DNA from: Leucobacter aridicollis
GTDB taxonomy: Bacteria; Actinomycetota; Actinomycetes; Actinomycetales; Microbacteriaceae
Reading direction: 5' to 3'
DNA: 64,000 nucleotides
Assembly: GCF_024399335.1 (NCBI RefSeq)
Contig: NZ_CP075339.1
Span: 2,232,001 to 2,296,000, forward strand
The notes under the pieces: model-generated
Told to the model about the DNA's origin: nothing
Databases searched by the model: none
What the model saw: the letters and a program-made list of their open reading frames with translations, nothing else
Position numbers and translations under genes: made by a program
Part shown: piece after piece, positions 1 through 9,219 of the stretch
How the letters are laid out: each line of letters begins with the position of its first letter
Numbering within the stretch: position 1 is the first letter of the stretch

Positions 1-34
1 CGATCATGCAGTCGGTTGTTGCTGTCGTGGTCAT
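1..34 (-). CDS. Start of an ABC transporter gene (partial), probably the ATPase
   Basis: An ATG at 32-34 overlaps the TGA stop of the permease gene in an ATGA junction, and the frame stays open to the left edge (MTTTATTDCMI). Only eleven residues are visible, so nothing in the protein itself identifies it. In polar amino-acid importers the ATP-binding subunit commonly follows the permease, so the ATPase is the expected product. That identity is inferred from position only. Confidence 0.4.
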   Translation of the reverse strand, partial: MTTTATTDCMI

Positions 35-684
35 CGGTCTGACACCGCCATTCGCTTCTCGAGCCGGGTGAGGAACATTGACATCACTGTCGTGAGAATC
101 AGGTAGATCGCAGCCACAGTGAGATAGAACTCCATGAACGCGAAGTTCGATGCTGCGAAGCGCTGCGCAACCATCATGAGCTCGCTCACGGTCACGAGTG
201 AGGCGAGTGACGAGTCCTTAATCATCGACACCGCCTGGTTGCCGAGCGCGGGTACACTGATGCGGAACGCTTGCGGGAGCACGATCCGCCAGAGCACCTT
301 TCGCCGTGTCATTCCGAGCGACGATGCCGCCTCAAGCTGCCCCTTCGGCACGGCCTGCAGGCCACCGCGGAGGATCTCGGCAATGTAGGCACCAGCGTTG
401 ATACCAAGGCCAAGGATCGAGGAGAGGAACGCCCCAAGCTCAATGCCGAGCTGAGGCAGACCAAAGTAGATCAGGAAGAGCTGCACCAGCACCGGTGTGC
501 CCCGGAACACCCAGACGTACAGGTCGACAAGCCAGACAAGCGGTTTGATACCGCTGAGTTTCATCACCGCAGCCACGAGGCCGAGGATCAAGCCAAGCGC
601 GAGCGACAGGATCGAGATAAGGATCGTGATCCATGCTGCCTGCGCGAGGAACCCCAGGTACGGGGCGACAAGCGTGAAGTCCAT
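31..684 (-). CDS. Amino-acid ABC transporter permease (His/Glu/Gln/Arg family)
   Basis: A 217-residue inner-membrane permease that would form the channel of a polar amino-acid importer. The N-terminus carries a long hydrophobic segment (about residues 9-40), followed by further membrane helices and the cytoplasmic coupling loop region (EAASSLGMTRRKVLWRIVLP, about 118-137) that contacts the ATPase. The length is typical of the family. It lies 38 bases downstream of the solute-binding lipoprotein gene and overlaps the next gene by ATGA, so the group is one minus-strand operon. The substrate cannot be read from the sequence; the neighbouring aminotransferase suggests an amino acid that the cell then transaminates. 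Confidence 0.9.
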   Translation of the reverse strand: MDFTLVAPYLGFLAQAAWITILISILSLALGLILGLVAAVMKLSGIKPLVWLVDLYVWVFRGTPVLVQLFLIYFGLPQLGIELGAFLSSILGLGINAGAYIAEILRGGLQAVPKGQLEAASSLGMTRRKVLWRIVLPQAFRISVPALGNQAVSMIKDSSLASLVTVSELMMVAQRFAASNFAFMEFYLTVAAIYLILTTVMSMFLTRLEKRMAVSDR

Positions 685-722
685 TCTTCGTTTGCTCTCT
701 GTTCGTGACTAGCGTGATGGGG

Positions 723-1508
723 TTAGCGAATGTCCGCGCCGAACCACTTCGTGCTGATCTCCTCGTAGGTACCGTCTTGCTGCATGTCAGCGAGCGCATC
801 GTTGACTGCCTTGAGCAGATTCTCTTGGTTCTTGTCGACAGCGATACCAGCGGCGGGGTTGCTGATTCGATCACCGACAGTGACGATGTTGTAGCCGCGA
901 GCTGAGACGATTGCGAGCCCGACCGGACCATCGGTGATGACGCCGTCGATACGACCGTTCGACAGATCCTCCATCGCGAGCTGATCAGACTTGTAGGTCG
1001 TGACCTGTGCGCCACGCTCGAGCGCCATGTCTTCGAACGTAGTGCCGAGGGTCACTCCGATATTGAGCCCGGCGAGGTCGTCGGTACTCGCGATAGTGTT
1101 CCCCTCTGGCGCGAAGACCTGCGTGCCCGTGTGGTAGTACGGGTCGCTGAAGTCGACCTTCTGTGCGCGCTCGTCCGTAATGGTGAGACTTGAAATCACG
1201 ATCTCGTACTTGCCAGCGTTGAGGCCGCCGATGATGCTGTCCCATGGGGTCGGCACGAACTCGGCTTTCGCGTCAAGCCGCCCAGCGATCGCGTTGCTGA
1301 TGTCAACATCGAATCCAACGAGTTCGTTACTTGAATCGAACGAGTTAAACGGTGGGTAGGCGCCTTCAATGCCGACCCGCAGCGTGCCACTGGATTCGAC
1401 CCGGTCAAGGGCATCTTTGCTGCCGCCGGAGCTGCAGCCCGCGAGCAGTGCCGCAGCAGAGATCATGCCGACGAGGCCGAGGATCTTGGTTTTCTTGTTC
1501 AGGAACAT
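723..1508 (-). CDS. Amino-acid ABC transporter substrate-binding lipoprotein
   Basis: A 261-residue extracellular solute-binding protein of family 3. The start is placed at the ATG at 1508, giving MFLNKKTKILGLVGMISAAA, a lipoprotein signal with lipobox LLAGC, so the mature protein would be anchored by its cysteine. An open frame continues 25 codons upstream but lacks signal-peptide character. A purine-rich AGGAGA sits just upstream of the chosen ATG. The body has family features such as GTLRVGIEGAYPPF near the mature N-terminus and GLNIGVTLGTTFE in the hinge region. It stands between the aminotransferase and permease genes on the same strand. Confidence 0.9.
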   Translation of the reverse strand: MFLNKKTKILGLVGMISAAALLAGCSSGGSKDALDRVESSGTLRVGIEGAYPPFNSFDSSNELVGFDVDISNAIAGRLDAKAEFVPTPWDSIIGGLNAGKYEIVISSLTITDERAQKVDFSDPYYHTGTQVFAPEGNTIASTDDLAGLNIGVTLGTTFEDMALERGAQVTTYKSDQLAMEDLSNGRIDGVITDGPVGLAIVSARGYNIVTVGDRISNPAAGIAVDKNQENLLKAVNDALADMQQDGTYEEISTKWFGADIR

Positions 1509-1621
1509 ACTTCGTTTCTCCTTTGATGCGTCTGTAGGTTCAGGCGGTGTGCGGTAAAAGTGGCGCGCCACATGACCGGGCACGGGTAGCCCCGCGCACG
1601 AATGGCGGCTGGTTGTGATGG

Positions 1622-2917
1622 CTAGTCGGTGTGAGCTCGCAGCGCTCTGTCGAGCCGAGAGAGCAGCTCTGCGATCTCCTCGGGTGTGGCAGTGAGCGGC
1701 GGGGCAACGAGCAGGTGCGGCACGACGGTAGTGTTTCCTTTACTGTCCGCACGCGTTGAAGCACCGGGGTAGAGCACGAGCCCCCGCGCCATCGCTTCTC
1801 GGTTGAGTGCGTTCGCCCCGCCACAGGAGGTGAGTGCGGGCGAGAGTTCGAGCGCGAGCAATAGCCCCGCTCCTCGGACCTCGGTAACAACCTCTGGGTA
1901 ACGCGCCGCGGTTTCCTCGAGCCCCGAACGCAGCTCCGCACCCCGCAGGGCGACGTTTGCGAGCACGTCATGTTCCGAGTAGAACCGCAGTGCGGCTGCG
2001 GCAGCAGCGGCGGCAACAGGGTGACCACTGTAGGTGTACCCGTGGTGGAATACACCACCCGAGTCGCGTATTTCCTGCACGATGGGCTCGGAAACGATCA
2101 CCCCCGAGAGGGGCGCGTAGCCTCCAGTGACACCTTTGCCGAAGGTCATGAGGTCGGGAACGATTCCCGAGCGCTCAACGGCGAAATTCGTGCCACAGCG
2201 CCCGAAGCCCGTCATCACTTCATCGGCGATCAGCACGATACCGTGTGCGCGGCAGGTCTCTGCGATCCTGCGCAGCGCCTCATGCTCGGGTTCGAACGCG
2301 CCGAGCTGACTTCCAACGAATGGCTCAAGGATGAGCGCTGAGATGTTCTCTGCGCCTTCGCTACGTACGAGCTTCTCGAGCGCAATGGCCGGTGCCATCG
2401 GGTCCACACTGTCACGCCAACTCGGCAGCCTCAGACTGCGCGGGAGCATGGGGGCGTAATGCTGCCGCCGCGAAGCGTCTCCTCCAACCGCGAGCGCCCC
2501 GAGTGTATTGCCGTGGTAGTTATCCCACATACCGATGACCAGGTGGCGGCTGCCCTCGCCACGACTCAGGTGGTACTGGCGCGCGAGCTTAAACGCTGAT
2601 TCGTTTGCCTCGGATCCCCCGCTAGCAAAGAACACGCGAGTCAATCCTTCTGGCGCGAGGCTTTGGATACGTGCCGCAGCGTCACGGAGTGCTGCGGTCT
2701 CGAACCGGAGCGTGTGCGCGAATCCCACCCGCAACGCCTGCTCATGCATGGCGTCAGCGATCTCGGTAATCCCATGGCCGAGATTTGCGGCCACGGCGCC
2801 CGAGCTTCCGTCGAGGTATTCCGTACCGTCTTCAGCGTAGAGGTAGCTTCCCTGAGCGCTCGCAATCAGCGGGTAGTCTGCGCCGAAGTCACGGTGAAAG
2901 ACTGCGCTATCGCTCAT
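1622..2917 (-). CDS. Class III (PLP-dependent) aminotransferase
   Basis: A 431-residue fold-type I aminotransferase of the omega-amino acid/acetylornithine group. Visible family segments are FFASGGSEANESAFKLAR (cofactor phosphate site, about 95-112), ILIADEVMTGFGRCG-like residues VLIADEVMTGFGRCGTNF (about 226-243, with the PLP-binding Asp), and TFGKGVTGGYAPLSG (about 258-272) with the Schiff-base Lys. The length matches the family. It is the first gene of the unit with the solute-binding protein and permease, so it probably acts on the imported amino compound. The exact substrate is not determined by the sequence. Confidence 0.88.
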   Translation of the reverse strand: MSDSAVFHRDFGADYPLIASAQGSYLYAEDGTEYLDGSSGAVAANLGHGITEIADAMHEQALRVGFAHTLRFETAALRDAAARIQSLAPEGLTRVFFASGGSEANESAFKLARQYHLSRGEGSRHLVIGMWDNYHGNTLGALAVGGDASRRQHYAPMLPRSLRLPSWRDSVDPMAPAIALEKLVRSEGAENISALILEPFVGSQLGAFEPEHEALRRIAETCRAHGIVLIADEVMTGFGRCGTNFAVERSGIVPDLMTFGKGVTGGYAPLSGVIVSEPIVQEIRDSGGVFHHGYTYSGHPVAAAAAAAALRFYSEHDVLANVALRGAELRSGLEETAARYPEVVTEVRGAGLLLALELSPALTSCGGANALNREAMARGLVLYPGASTRADSKGNTTVVPHLLVAPPLTATPEEIAELLSRLDRALRAHTD

Positions 2918-2973
2918 GCGAAAGCCGCCTGGAGCGACGCGGTGGCTCCGCGATAGTCGTCGCTGTGGGTCAT
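2914..2973 (-). CDS. Possible 19-codon leader ORF before the aminotransferase
   Basis: An ATG at 2973 opens a 19-codon frame (MTHSDDYRGATASLQAAFA) whose TGA overlaps the aminotransferase ATG as ATGA. An AGGGAG lies about 11 bases upstream, which is a loose Shine-Dalgarno. It could couple translation to the aminotransferase. No homology is recognised and it may be chance; the position and overlap are the only support. Confidence 0.22.
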   Translation of the reverse strand: MTHSDDYRGATASLQAAFA

Positions 2974-3118
2974 CTTCAACAACACTCCCTTGTGTTCGTT
3001 CTGAGAAACATTTTTCTCTCTGCGAACATTTTGCAACGCGCGTGAGCGATTGTCAACCCAGACGCACCCCGCGGGACAGCACACGCGACGCGGCGCAACA
3101 CATTCCGGGAACACAAAA

Positions 3119-3145
3119 CCCCGGCACCCACAAGGGGTTCCGGGG
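3119..3145 (-). terminator. Rho-independent terminator of the DUF2469 gene
   Basis: CCCCGG at 3119-3124 pairs with CCGGGG at 3140-3145. Read on the minus strand the stem is followed by TTTTG, so it fits the end of the DUF2469 gene about 60 bases downstream of its stop. Confidence 0.65.
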
Positions 3146-3206
3146 CTTTAGTGGGTAAACGTCGGCGACAGCTAGTCGACAGCCAAAGACGGCACCCAGC
3201 AGCTAC

Positions 3207-3530
3207 CTAGTCGTCGATCGACAGCTCCTGCGGCAACTTCAGCTCGCGGGTTGAGAGCTCTTCAACGTTGACATCCTTGAACGTGAGCACGCGCACCGAC
3301 TTCACGAAGCGGTCAGAACGGTACACGTCCCACACCCACACGTCACCCATGGTGAGCTCGAAGTAGAAATCGTTGCCCGCGTCGTTCCGCTTGAGGTCCA
3401 CCTCGTTTGCGAGGTAGAAGCGGCGCTCGGTCTCGACTACGTATCGGAACTGACTCGCAATGTCGCGATATTCGCGAAACAGCGCCAGCTCTGCATCGCG
3501 TTCGTATTCCTCAAGATCGTCCTCATTCAT
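3207..3530 (-). CDS. DUF2469 domain protein
   Basis: A 107-residue acidic protein of the actinobacterial DUF2469 family, whose function is not established. The conserved stretches are EYERDAELALFREYRDI near the N-terminus, then YVVETERRFYLANEVDL, and DVWVWDVYRSDRFVKSVRV followed by TFKDVNVEELS. The start at 3530 is preceded directly by GGAGGGG; an in-frame ATG three codons earlier lies inside this ribosome site. In many relatives this gene is near the ribonuclease HII gene, but here it sits alone between the transporter operon and the SOS cassette, divergent from imuA'. Confidence 0.85.
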   Translation of the reverse strand: MNEDDLEEYERDAELALFREYRDIASQFRYVVETERRFYLANEVDLKRNDAGNDFYFELTMGDVWVWDVYRSDRFVKSVRVLTFKDVNVEELSTRELKLPQELSIDD

Positions 3531-3581
3531 CCCCTCCATCTTAGGCTGGTTCGCCGACACGCGGGCACCACAAACCTCAGC

Positions 3582-3610
3582 TTGACCTATTCGAACATAT
3601 GTTCGAATAT
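3582..3610 (+). promoter_or_regulatory. SOS promoter of imuA' with LexA box inside the spacer
   Basis: TCGAACATATGTTCGA at 3591-3606 is a perfect palindrome that matches the mycobacterial-type LexA box (TCGAAC-N4-GTTCGA). A -35-like TTGACC lies at 3582-3587 and, after 17 bases, a -10-like GAATAT at 3605-3610. The operator therefore fills the spacer, where LexA would block RNA polymerase. The -10 ends six bases before the ATG at 3617, so the transcript would begin at or next to the start codon. Confidence 0.9.
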
Positions 3611-3616
3611 GGTCGC

Positions 3617-4285
3617 ATGAGTTCCGCGGCGTCACTCCCAGATCTGCGGCAGCGCATCAGCGAGATGCAGCCGCTGCGGATCGACGAGCGCGCCCTCCCC
3701 ACCGCGCACGGGTTGCGGTCGTTGCTGCCAGGTGGTGCGTTGCGCGCCGGGTCCGCCTATTCGGTGCAGGGGTCGTGGCAGCTCGCACTTTCATTCCTCG
3801 CGGAGGCGTCTCAGGGTGGAGCGTGGTGCGGCGTGCTCGGCTGCCCAGCGTTCGGCGCCGAGGCAGCAGTCTCTCTCGGCGTCGCGCTCGACCGGTGCGT
3901 CCTCATCCCTGATCCGGGCAGGCACGCACTCACCCTCGCAGGCACGCTCAGCGAGACGCTCTCAATCGTCGTCGCGCGCTTCGACAGCCGTGTCTCCCCC
4001 GCCGATATCGAGCGGCTCGGCGCCAGACTTCGCGAGCATGGTTCAGCACTCGTGGTGCTTGGCGATTGGGCGCGAAGCGAGTCTCGCCTGACTGTGCTCT
4101 CCTCGCGCTGGTCGGGGCTCGGCGCTGGGTACGGCGCGCTTACGACTCGGGAGCTAACTGTGCAGTCCGAGGATCGCCGGGGCACCAGACGCCACGCTGT
4201 CAGGTTTGAACGGGGGTGCCTGGCGAGCGACCGCGTTCCCGCGCAGCTTTCCACCCCTCATAGCCGAGCGCTCAGGGCGGTGTGA
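3617..4285 (+). CDS. imuA': ImuA' (SOS mutagenesis accessory protein)
   Basis: A 222-residue RecA/SulA-like protein, part of the mutasome in which ImuA' and ImuB bring the error-prone polymerase DnaE2 to damaged DNA. An ATG at 3599 is in frame but lies inside the LexA box; the ATG at 3617 fits a leaderless start six bases after the -10. The body shows the degraded RecA-like core (SVQGSWQLALSFLAEASQGG, about residues 46-65). The stop is followed immediately by the imuB start (GTGACATG), so the two are translationally coupled. Identification rests on cassette order plus these sequence features. Confidence 0.85.
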   Translation: MSSAASLPDLRQRISEMQPLRIDERALPTAHGLRSLLPGGALRAGSAYSVQGSWQLALSFLAEASQGGAWCGVLGCPAFGAEAAVSLGVALDRCVLIPDPGRHALTLAGTLSETLSIVVARFDSRVSPADIERLGARLREHGSALVVLGDWARSESRLTVLSSRWSGLGAGYGALTTRELTVQSEDRRGTRRHAVRFERGCLASDRVPAQLSTPHSRALRAV

Positions 4286-4286
4286 C

Positions 4287-5747
4287 ATGCCCCCCGAACG
4301 CGTCATCACGCTGCACTTCGTCGAGTGGCCGCGCGAGGACACCAAATCTGGCCGTTCGTCCGCGGCAGCTGAGACCACCGAAGCGCCGCCTGACTTCGCG
4401 CCGGTCTTCGCGAAGCTCACCGAGCTTGTGCCCGCGATCGAGGAGCTTCGCCCGGGGCTCGTAGCGATGCGGGCGCGTGGCCCTGTGCGCTATTACGGCG
4501 GTGAGCGCGCGGTAGCGAACGCGCTACTCGAGTTCGCGCGCGCGGAGGGACTCGGGCGGGCGCGAGTCGGTATCGCCGATGGCAGGTTCGCGGCGGAGTT
4601 AGCGGCGAGCGCGGATCCGGATCCGGCTGACTGCATTCGAATCGTCGAGCCTGGCGGCGCGGCCGCGTTTCTCAGCGACCTGCCTGTGGGGTGCGCGACT
4701 GATGAGAAGCTCGGGCAGCTGCTGCCAGGCCTCGGCATCTACACGCTCGGCGCGTTCGCCGCGCTCCCAGAGGACGCGGTACGTGCGCGATTTGGCCCAG
4801 GCGGTGTGCTTGCGCACAGGCACGCGCGCGGTGAGGACGGCGAGCGTGGCGAGCCTGTCCGGGCGCAGCAGGCGGCTCGAGATTTCGCGCTCTCACTCGA
4901 CTTCGAGCCGCCCATCGCCGGCACGGAGCAGCTCACGTTCGCCTGCAGCTCGCTCGTTGAACGCTTCATCGGCGCGCTCACCGAGGAGCGGCTCGTGTGT
5001 ACCTCGCTGCGGGTGACGCTCACCGACGACATCGGGATCCGGCACGAGCGCGACTGGGCGCACCCGAGGTTCTTCTCCCCGCAGGACGCGCTGGCGAGGC
5101 TGCGCTGGCAGTCTGAGAGCCTCGTGGCGGGGTTCAGCGGATCCGATGAGCGCGGCGCGGGCGCAGGGATCGCGACGGTGAGGATCGCCCCCGTACGAAC
5201 CGACAGGATCGCCTCGCACGAACCCGGGCTCTGGACGAGCGGGCCGGACGAGCGCGTGCACCACCATTTGAGCCGGGCGCAGGGACTCCTCGGCCCCGGC
5301 GGGGTCGGCACGGTGTCGCTCGACGGCGGCAGGCTGCTGCTCGAGCGGCAGCAGTTTACGCACTGGGGTTCCGCGCCGAAACGCGACCGAGCGCCCGGGC
5401 CGTGGCCGGGCGCCCTTTCCGCGCCGCACCCGACGCTCGTGTTCTCCCCGCCGTTGCGGGCCCGGCTGCTCGACGAGGCAGGCACCGTTGTCGGCGTCGA
5501 CGCTGAGGACCTGCTCGCGGCCACGCCGTACGCGCTGCGCGTTGAAGGGCACCGGTCGCCGGGGGCTGTGCGAGGCTGGTCGAAGCCGTGGCCGATCCGC
5601 GAGCACTGGTGGGATGGGAGGCCGGAGCGGTTCAGGCTGCAGCTCGAGCTCGATACGGGCGACAGCTGGCTGCTGCTCGCCCGCGTACGCCCTGGCGAGT
5701 CAGACGGGGAGACGACGACCTGGTTCGCGGAGGGCAAGTATGACTAG
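4287..5747 (+). CDS. imuB: ImuB, Y-family polymerase-like mutasome hub
   Basis: A 486-residue member of the DinB/Y-family that lacks the catalytic acidic residues at the usual first motif (here LHFVEWPRED), as is known for ImuB, which acts as a docking hub and not as a polymerase. The sequence QFTHWG at about residues 356-361 resembles the QLPLWG beta-clamp-binding motif of mycobacterial ImuB in both form and position, so it is the likely clamp contact. The start ATG at 4287 is one base after the imuA' stop; an open frame to 4206 overlaps imuA' and is not needed. The 3' end overlaps dnaE2 by 8 bases. Confidence 0.9.
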   Translation: MPPERVITLHFVEWPREDTKSGRSSAAAETTEAPPDFAPVFAKLTELVPAIEELRPGLVAMRARGPVRYYGGERAVANALLEFARAEGLGRARVGIADGRFAAELAASADPDPADCIRIVEPGGAAAFLSDLPVGCATDEKLGQLLPGLGIYTLGAFAALPEDAVRARFGPGGVLAHRHARGEDGERGEPVRAQQAARDFALSLDFEPPIAGTEQLTFACSSLVERFIGALTEERLVCTSLRVTLTDDIGIRHERDWAHPRFFSPQDALARLRWQSESLVAGFSGSDERGAGAGIATVRIAPVRTDRIASHEPGLWTSGPDERVHHHLSRAQGLLGPGGVGTVSLDGGRLLLERQQFTHWGSAPKRDRAPGPWPGALSAPHPTLVFSPPLRARLLDEAGTVVGVDAEDLLAATPYALRVEGHRSPGAVRGWSKPWPIREHWWDGRPERFRLQLELDTGDSWLLLARVRPGESDGETTTWFAEGKYD

Positions 5748-8700
5748 CCCCACCCGCGCGTCCGACGCCCCACAGTACGCGGAGCTCCACGCGCACTCGC
5801 ACTACAGCTTCCTCGACGGCGCTTCGTCTCCCGAGCAGCTTGTCACCGAGGCGCAGCGCCTCGGCCTTGTGGGGCTCGCGATCACCGATCACGATGGCTT
5901 CTACGGGGCGCCAAGGTTCGCCGAGGCTGCGCTGCAGACCCCCGATTTCCTCACGGTGTACGGGGCGGAGCTCACGCTCGGGCTGGAGGCCCCGCAGCTC
6001 GGCGCGGCCGACCCGGCGGGAGATCATCTTCTCGTGCTCGCGCGCGGCACCGCCGGCTATCACAGGCTCGCCTCCGCGATCACGGAGGGCCAGCTCGCTG
6101 GGGGCGAGAAGGGGCGTCCCGTCTACAACATCGAGGAGCTCGCGGCCGCCGGCGAGGGCGAGTGGGTGGTGCTCACCGGGTGCCGCAAAGGCGAAGTTCG
6201 GCGCGCGCTTGAGCGCAACGGTCGAGCGGCGGCGGGAGTGGCGCTCGAGCGGCTCACGTCGCTGTTCGGGCGCGACAACGTCTACGTCGAGCTCACGCAC
6301 CACGGGCATCCCGGCGACGACGCCCGCAACGCTGCGCTCGCCGAACTCGCCGCTCTTGCAGGCGTTCCGACGCTCGCGACTGGTGCCGTGCACGCCGCGA
6401 CCAGGCCGGCGACACGCACCGCGGAGGCGATGGCTGCGGTGCGGGCCAGGCGCAGCCTCGCGGAGCTCGATCCGCACCTGCCCGCTGCTGGCGTCGCGCA
6501 CCTTCGGAGCGCCGAGGCCATGCTCCGCCACTTCCCCAACCATCCTGACGCCGTCACTCGAACTGTGCCGCTTGCGAGGGAGCTCGCGTTCTCGCTCAGG
6601 GAGGCGACGCCGCGGCTCCCGAAACTCGACCTCCCCGAGGGACACACCCAGATGAGCTGGCTGCGGGAGCTCGTCTGGCAGGGATCCGTCGAGCGTTACG
6701 GCGCTGACCAGGACACCCTCGACGCCCCGCGGCGCGAACGCATCGAACGCGAGCTCGACGTGATCGAACAACTCGACTTTCCCGGCTACTTCCTCATCGT
6801 GCACGACATTGTGCGGGAGGCGCGCTCCCGCGGGATCCTGTGCCAGGGGCGCGGGTCCGCGGCGAACTCGGCGATCTGTTACCTACTGAAGGTCACCTCG
6901 GTCGATTCGATCTTCTACGGCCTTCCCTTCGAGCGTTTCCTCTCGAGCCTGCGTGAGGAAGAGCCAGACATCGACGTCGACTTCGACTCCGAGCGGCGCG
7001 AGGAGATGATCCAGTACGTCTACGAGAAATACGGGAGGCGCAACGCTGCACAGGTCGCGAACGTCATCACCTACCGCCCAAAGGCGGCGATCCGAGACGC
7101 CGCGAAGGCGCTCGGATACAGCGTCGCCGAGCAGCGTGCGTGGACGCGCAGCATCAGCCACCACGACGCGTTCCCCGCCGAGCAGTCGAGCGCTGATGCG
7201 GGGGCGGGAGCAGAGGATCCTCCGGCGAACGCCCGCGAGCGTTCCCGCCGGAGACCCCGCGCGGCCGCGGTTGACGACGCGCACTCGCCGTACGCCGCGA
7301 TCCCAGAGCCGGTGCTGCGGCTCGCGAACGAGTTCAAGGGCGCGCCGAGGCACCTCGGCATCCACTCGGGCGGCATGGTGCTCACCGAGCGTCCCGTCGG
7401 CGAGGTCTGCCCGATCGAGCACGCGCGCATGGAGAAGCGCACCGTGCTGCAGTGGGACAAAGACGACTGCGCGGCGATGCGGCTCGTGAAGTTCGACCTG
7501 CTCGGCCTCGGCATGCTGAGCGCGATCGACAAGACGCTACGCATGGTCGCGGCGGCGACTGGCGAGGAATGGACGTTCGATTCAATCCCGAAAGAAGAGG
7601 CAGCGGTCTACGACATGCTGTGCCGGGGCGATGCGATCGGCGTGTTCCAGGTCGAGAGCCGCGCGCAGCTGAACACGCTCCCCCGGCTGCGCCCGCGAAG
7701 CTTCTACGATCTCGTGATCGAGATCGCGCTCATTCGTCCCGGTCCCATCCAGGGGGGCGCCGTGCACCCGTATCTGCGCAGGCGAGCCGGCAAGGAGGAG
7801 ATCACCTATTCGCATCCGAGCCTCGAGCCTGTGCTCGCTCGGACGCTCGGGATACCGCTCTTTCAGGAGCAGCTCATGCAGATCGCCACGACAGTCGGCG
7901 GGTGCACCGGCGAGGACGCCGACCTGCTCAGGCGCTCGATGGGGTCCAAGCGAGGCAAGGAACGAATGGATTCGCTCCGCGAGAAGATCTTCGCCGGGAT
8001 GCGCGCAAACGGGATCGACGGCGAACAGGCGCAGCTCGTGTACACGCAGCTCGAATCGTTCGCCGACTTCGGGTTCGCGGAAAGCCACTCGATCAGCTTT
8101 GCGCTCATCGTCTACGTCAGCTCGTGGATCAAGCTGCACTACCCCGCGGTGTTCCTCGCCGGGCTGCTGCAGTCGCAGCCGATGGGCTTCTACTCGCCGC
8201 GCAGCCTCGCCGAAGATGCGAAACGGCACGGCGTTGTGGTGCGCCCGCCTGACGTGCAGTTCTCCGCTGTGCACGCGGGCGTCGAGCCGATCCCGTTGGA
8301 CGCCAGGGCGGGGTCCAGGCCGGGCCCTGAATCCGTCGCTGGCGTCGCCCCCTCGCGGCTCGCGCCCACCGGGCTGCCTGAGTGCGCGGCGGGCGATCAC
8401 CCGCCCGTCGGGCCGTTCGACGAGACCGCCCCTGACACGAGCGGCAAGCACCGCAGGGACGGGCGGTTCGCGGCCAGGCTCGGGCTCTCCGAGGTGCGCG
8501 GGATCGGCGTAAAGATCGCCGAGCGGATCGTGGCGGCGCGCGCCGCCGGGCCGTTCGCGGACCTCGCGGATCTCGCCAGGCGTGCGGACCTCGACCGCGA
8601 GCAGCTCGAGGCGCTCGCGTCGTCGGGGGCATGCGCAGGGCTTGGGCTCTCACGACGCGACGCGCTGTGGGGCGCCGGGCCTGCCGCCGACAACCGGGAT

Positions 8701-9168
8701 CGGTATCTGCCGGGCATCGCCGTTCACGTACAGCCGCCGCTGCTTCCCGTGCTGACCGAGGCCGAGCAGACCTCGCTCGACCTGTGGACGACGGGGGTGG
8801 CGACCGGAACGCACCCGCTCGCGCTACTGCGAGGCTCACTCGATGCGCGCGGCATCATCCGCTCCGACCTCGCCCGGGGGTCGCAAAACGGCTCAACTGT
8901 CGAGGTCGCCGGCCTCGTCACCCACAGGCAGCGGCCGGGCACAGCCGCCGGCGTGACCTTTCTCACGCTTGAAGATGAGAGCGGCACCGTCAACATCGTC
9001 GTGTGGGCGAAGGTGTGGCAGGCACATCGGCTCGTCGCGCAGTCGGCGCCCGCGATGATCGTTCGCGGCGTCGCCGACAGATCGCCCGAGGGTGTCTTCA
9101 ACGTCATCGCGCACGGATTCGAGCCGCTTCCGGCCCCGCAGGCTATCGCGTCACGCGACTTCCGGTAG
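5740..9168 (+). CDS. dnaE2: Error-prone DNA polymerase III alpha subunit DnaE2
   Basis: A 1142-residue C-family polymerase that carries out SOS translesion synthesis with ImuA' and ImuB. The ATG at 5740 overlaps the imuB stop; the frame is open further upstream only within imuB. Domains in order: PHP (HAHSHYSFLDGASS, about 12-25), polymerase palm with catalytic PDIDVDFDSERRE (about 408-420), helix-hairpin-helix (SEVRGIGVKIAERIVAAR, about 915-932) and a C-terminal OB fold (about 1050-1095). Two Ala/Arg/Pro-rich stretches near 475-515 and 850-905 look like poorly conserved insertions and account for its being somewhat longer than the usual 1050-1100 residues. Confidence 0.95.
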   Translation: MTSPTRASDAPQYAELHAHSHYSFLDGASSPEQLVTEAQRLGLVGLAITDHDGFYGAPRFAEAALQTPDFLTVYGAELTLGLEAPQLGAADPAGDHLLVLARGTAGYHRLASAITEGQLAGGEKGRPVYNIEELAAAGEGEWVVLTGCRKGEVRRALERNGRAAAGVALERLTSLFGRDNVYVELTHHGHPGDDARNAALAELAALAGVPTLATGAVHAATRPATRTAEAMAAVRARRSLAELDPHLPAAGVAHLRSAEAMLRHFPNHPDAVTRTVPLARELAFSLREATPRLPKLDLPEGHTQMSWLRELVWQGSVERYGADQDTLDAPRRERIERELDVIEQLDFPGYFLIVHDIVREARSRGILCQGRGSAANSAICYLLKVTSVDSIFYGLPFERFLSSLREEEPDIDVDFDSERREEMIQYVYEKYGRRNAAQVANVITYRPKAAIRDAAKALGYSVAEQRAWTRSISHHDAFPAEQSSADAGAGAEDPPANARERSRRRPRAAAVDDAHSPYAAIPEPVLRLANEFKGAPRHLGIHSGGMVLTERPVGEVCPIEHARMEKRTVLQWDKDDCAAMRLVKFDLLGLGMLSAIDKTLRMVAAATGEEWTFDSIPKEEAAVYDMLCRGDAIGVFQVESRAQLNTLPRLRPRSFYDLVIEIALIRPGPIQGGAVHPYLRRRAGKEEITYSHPSLEPVLARTLGIPLFQEQLMQIATTVGGCTGEDADLLRRSMGSKRGKERMDSLREKIFAGMRANGIDGEQAQLVYTQLESFADFGFAESHSISFALIVYVSSWIKLHYPAVFLAGLLQSQPMGFYSPRSLAEDAKRHGVVVRPPDVQFSAVHAGVEPIPLDARAGSRPGPESVAGVAPSRLAPTGLPECAAGDHPPVGPFDETAPDTSGKHRRDGRFAARLGLSEVRGIGVKIAERIVAARAAGPFADLADLARRADLDREQLEALASSGACAGLGLSRRDALWGAGPAADNRDRYLPGIAVHVQPPLLPVLTEAEQTSLDLWTTGVATGTHPLALLRGSLDARGIIRSDLARGSQNGSTVEVAGLVTHRQRPGTAAGVTFLTLEDESGTVNIVVWAKVWQAHRLVAQSAPAMIVRGVADRSPEGVFNVIAHGFEPLPAPQAIASRDFR

Positions 9169-9219
9169 CGCTCGCGGCGGGCCCTGCCTTGGCCGCGAGC
9201 GCTCCCCGAGAGTCGCCCG

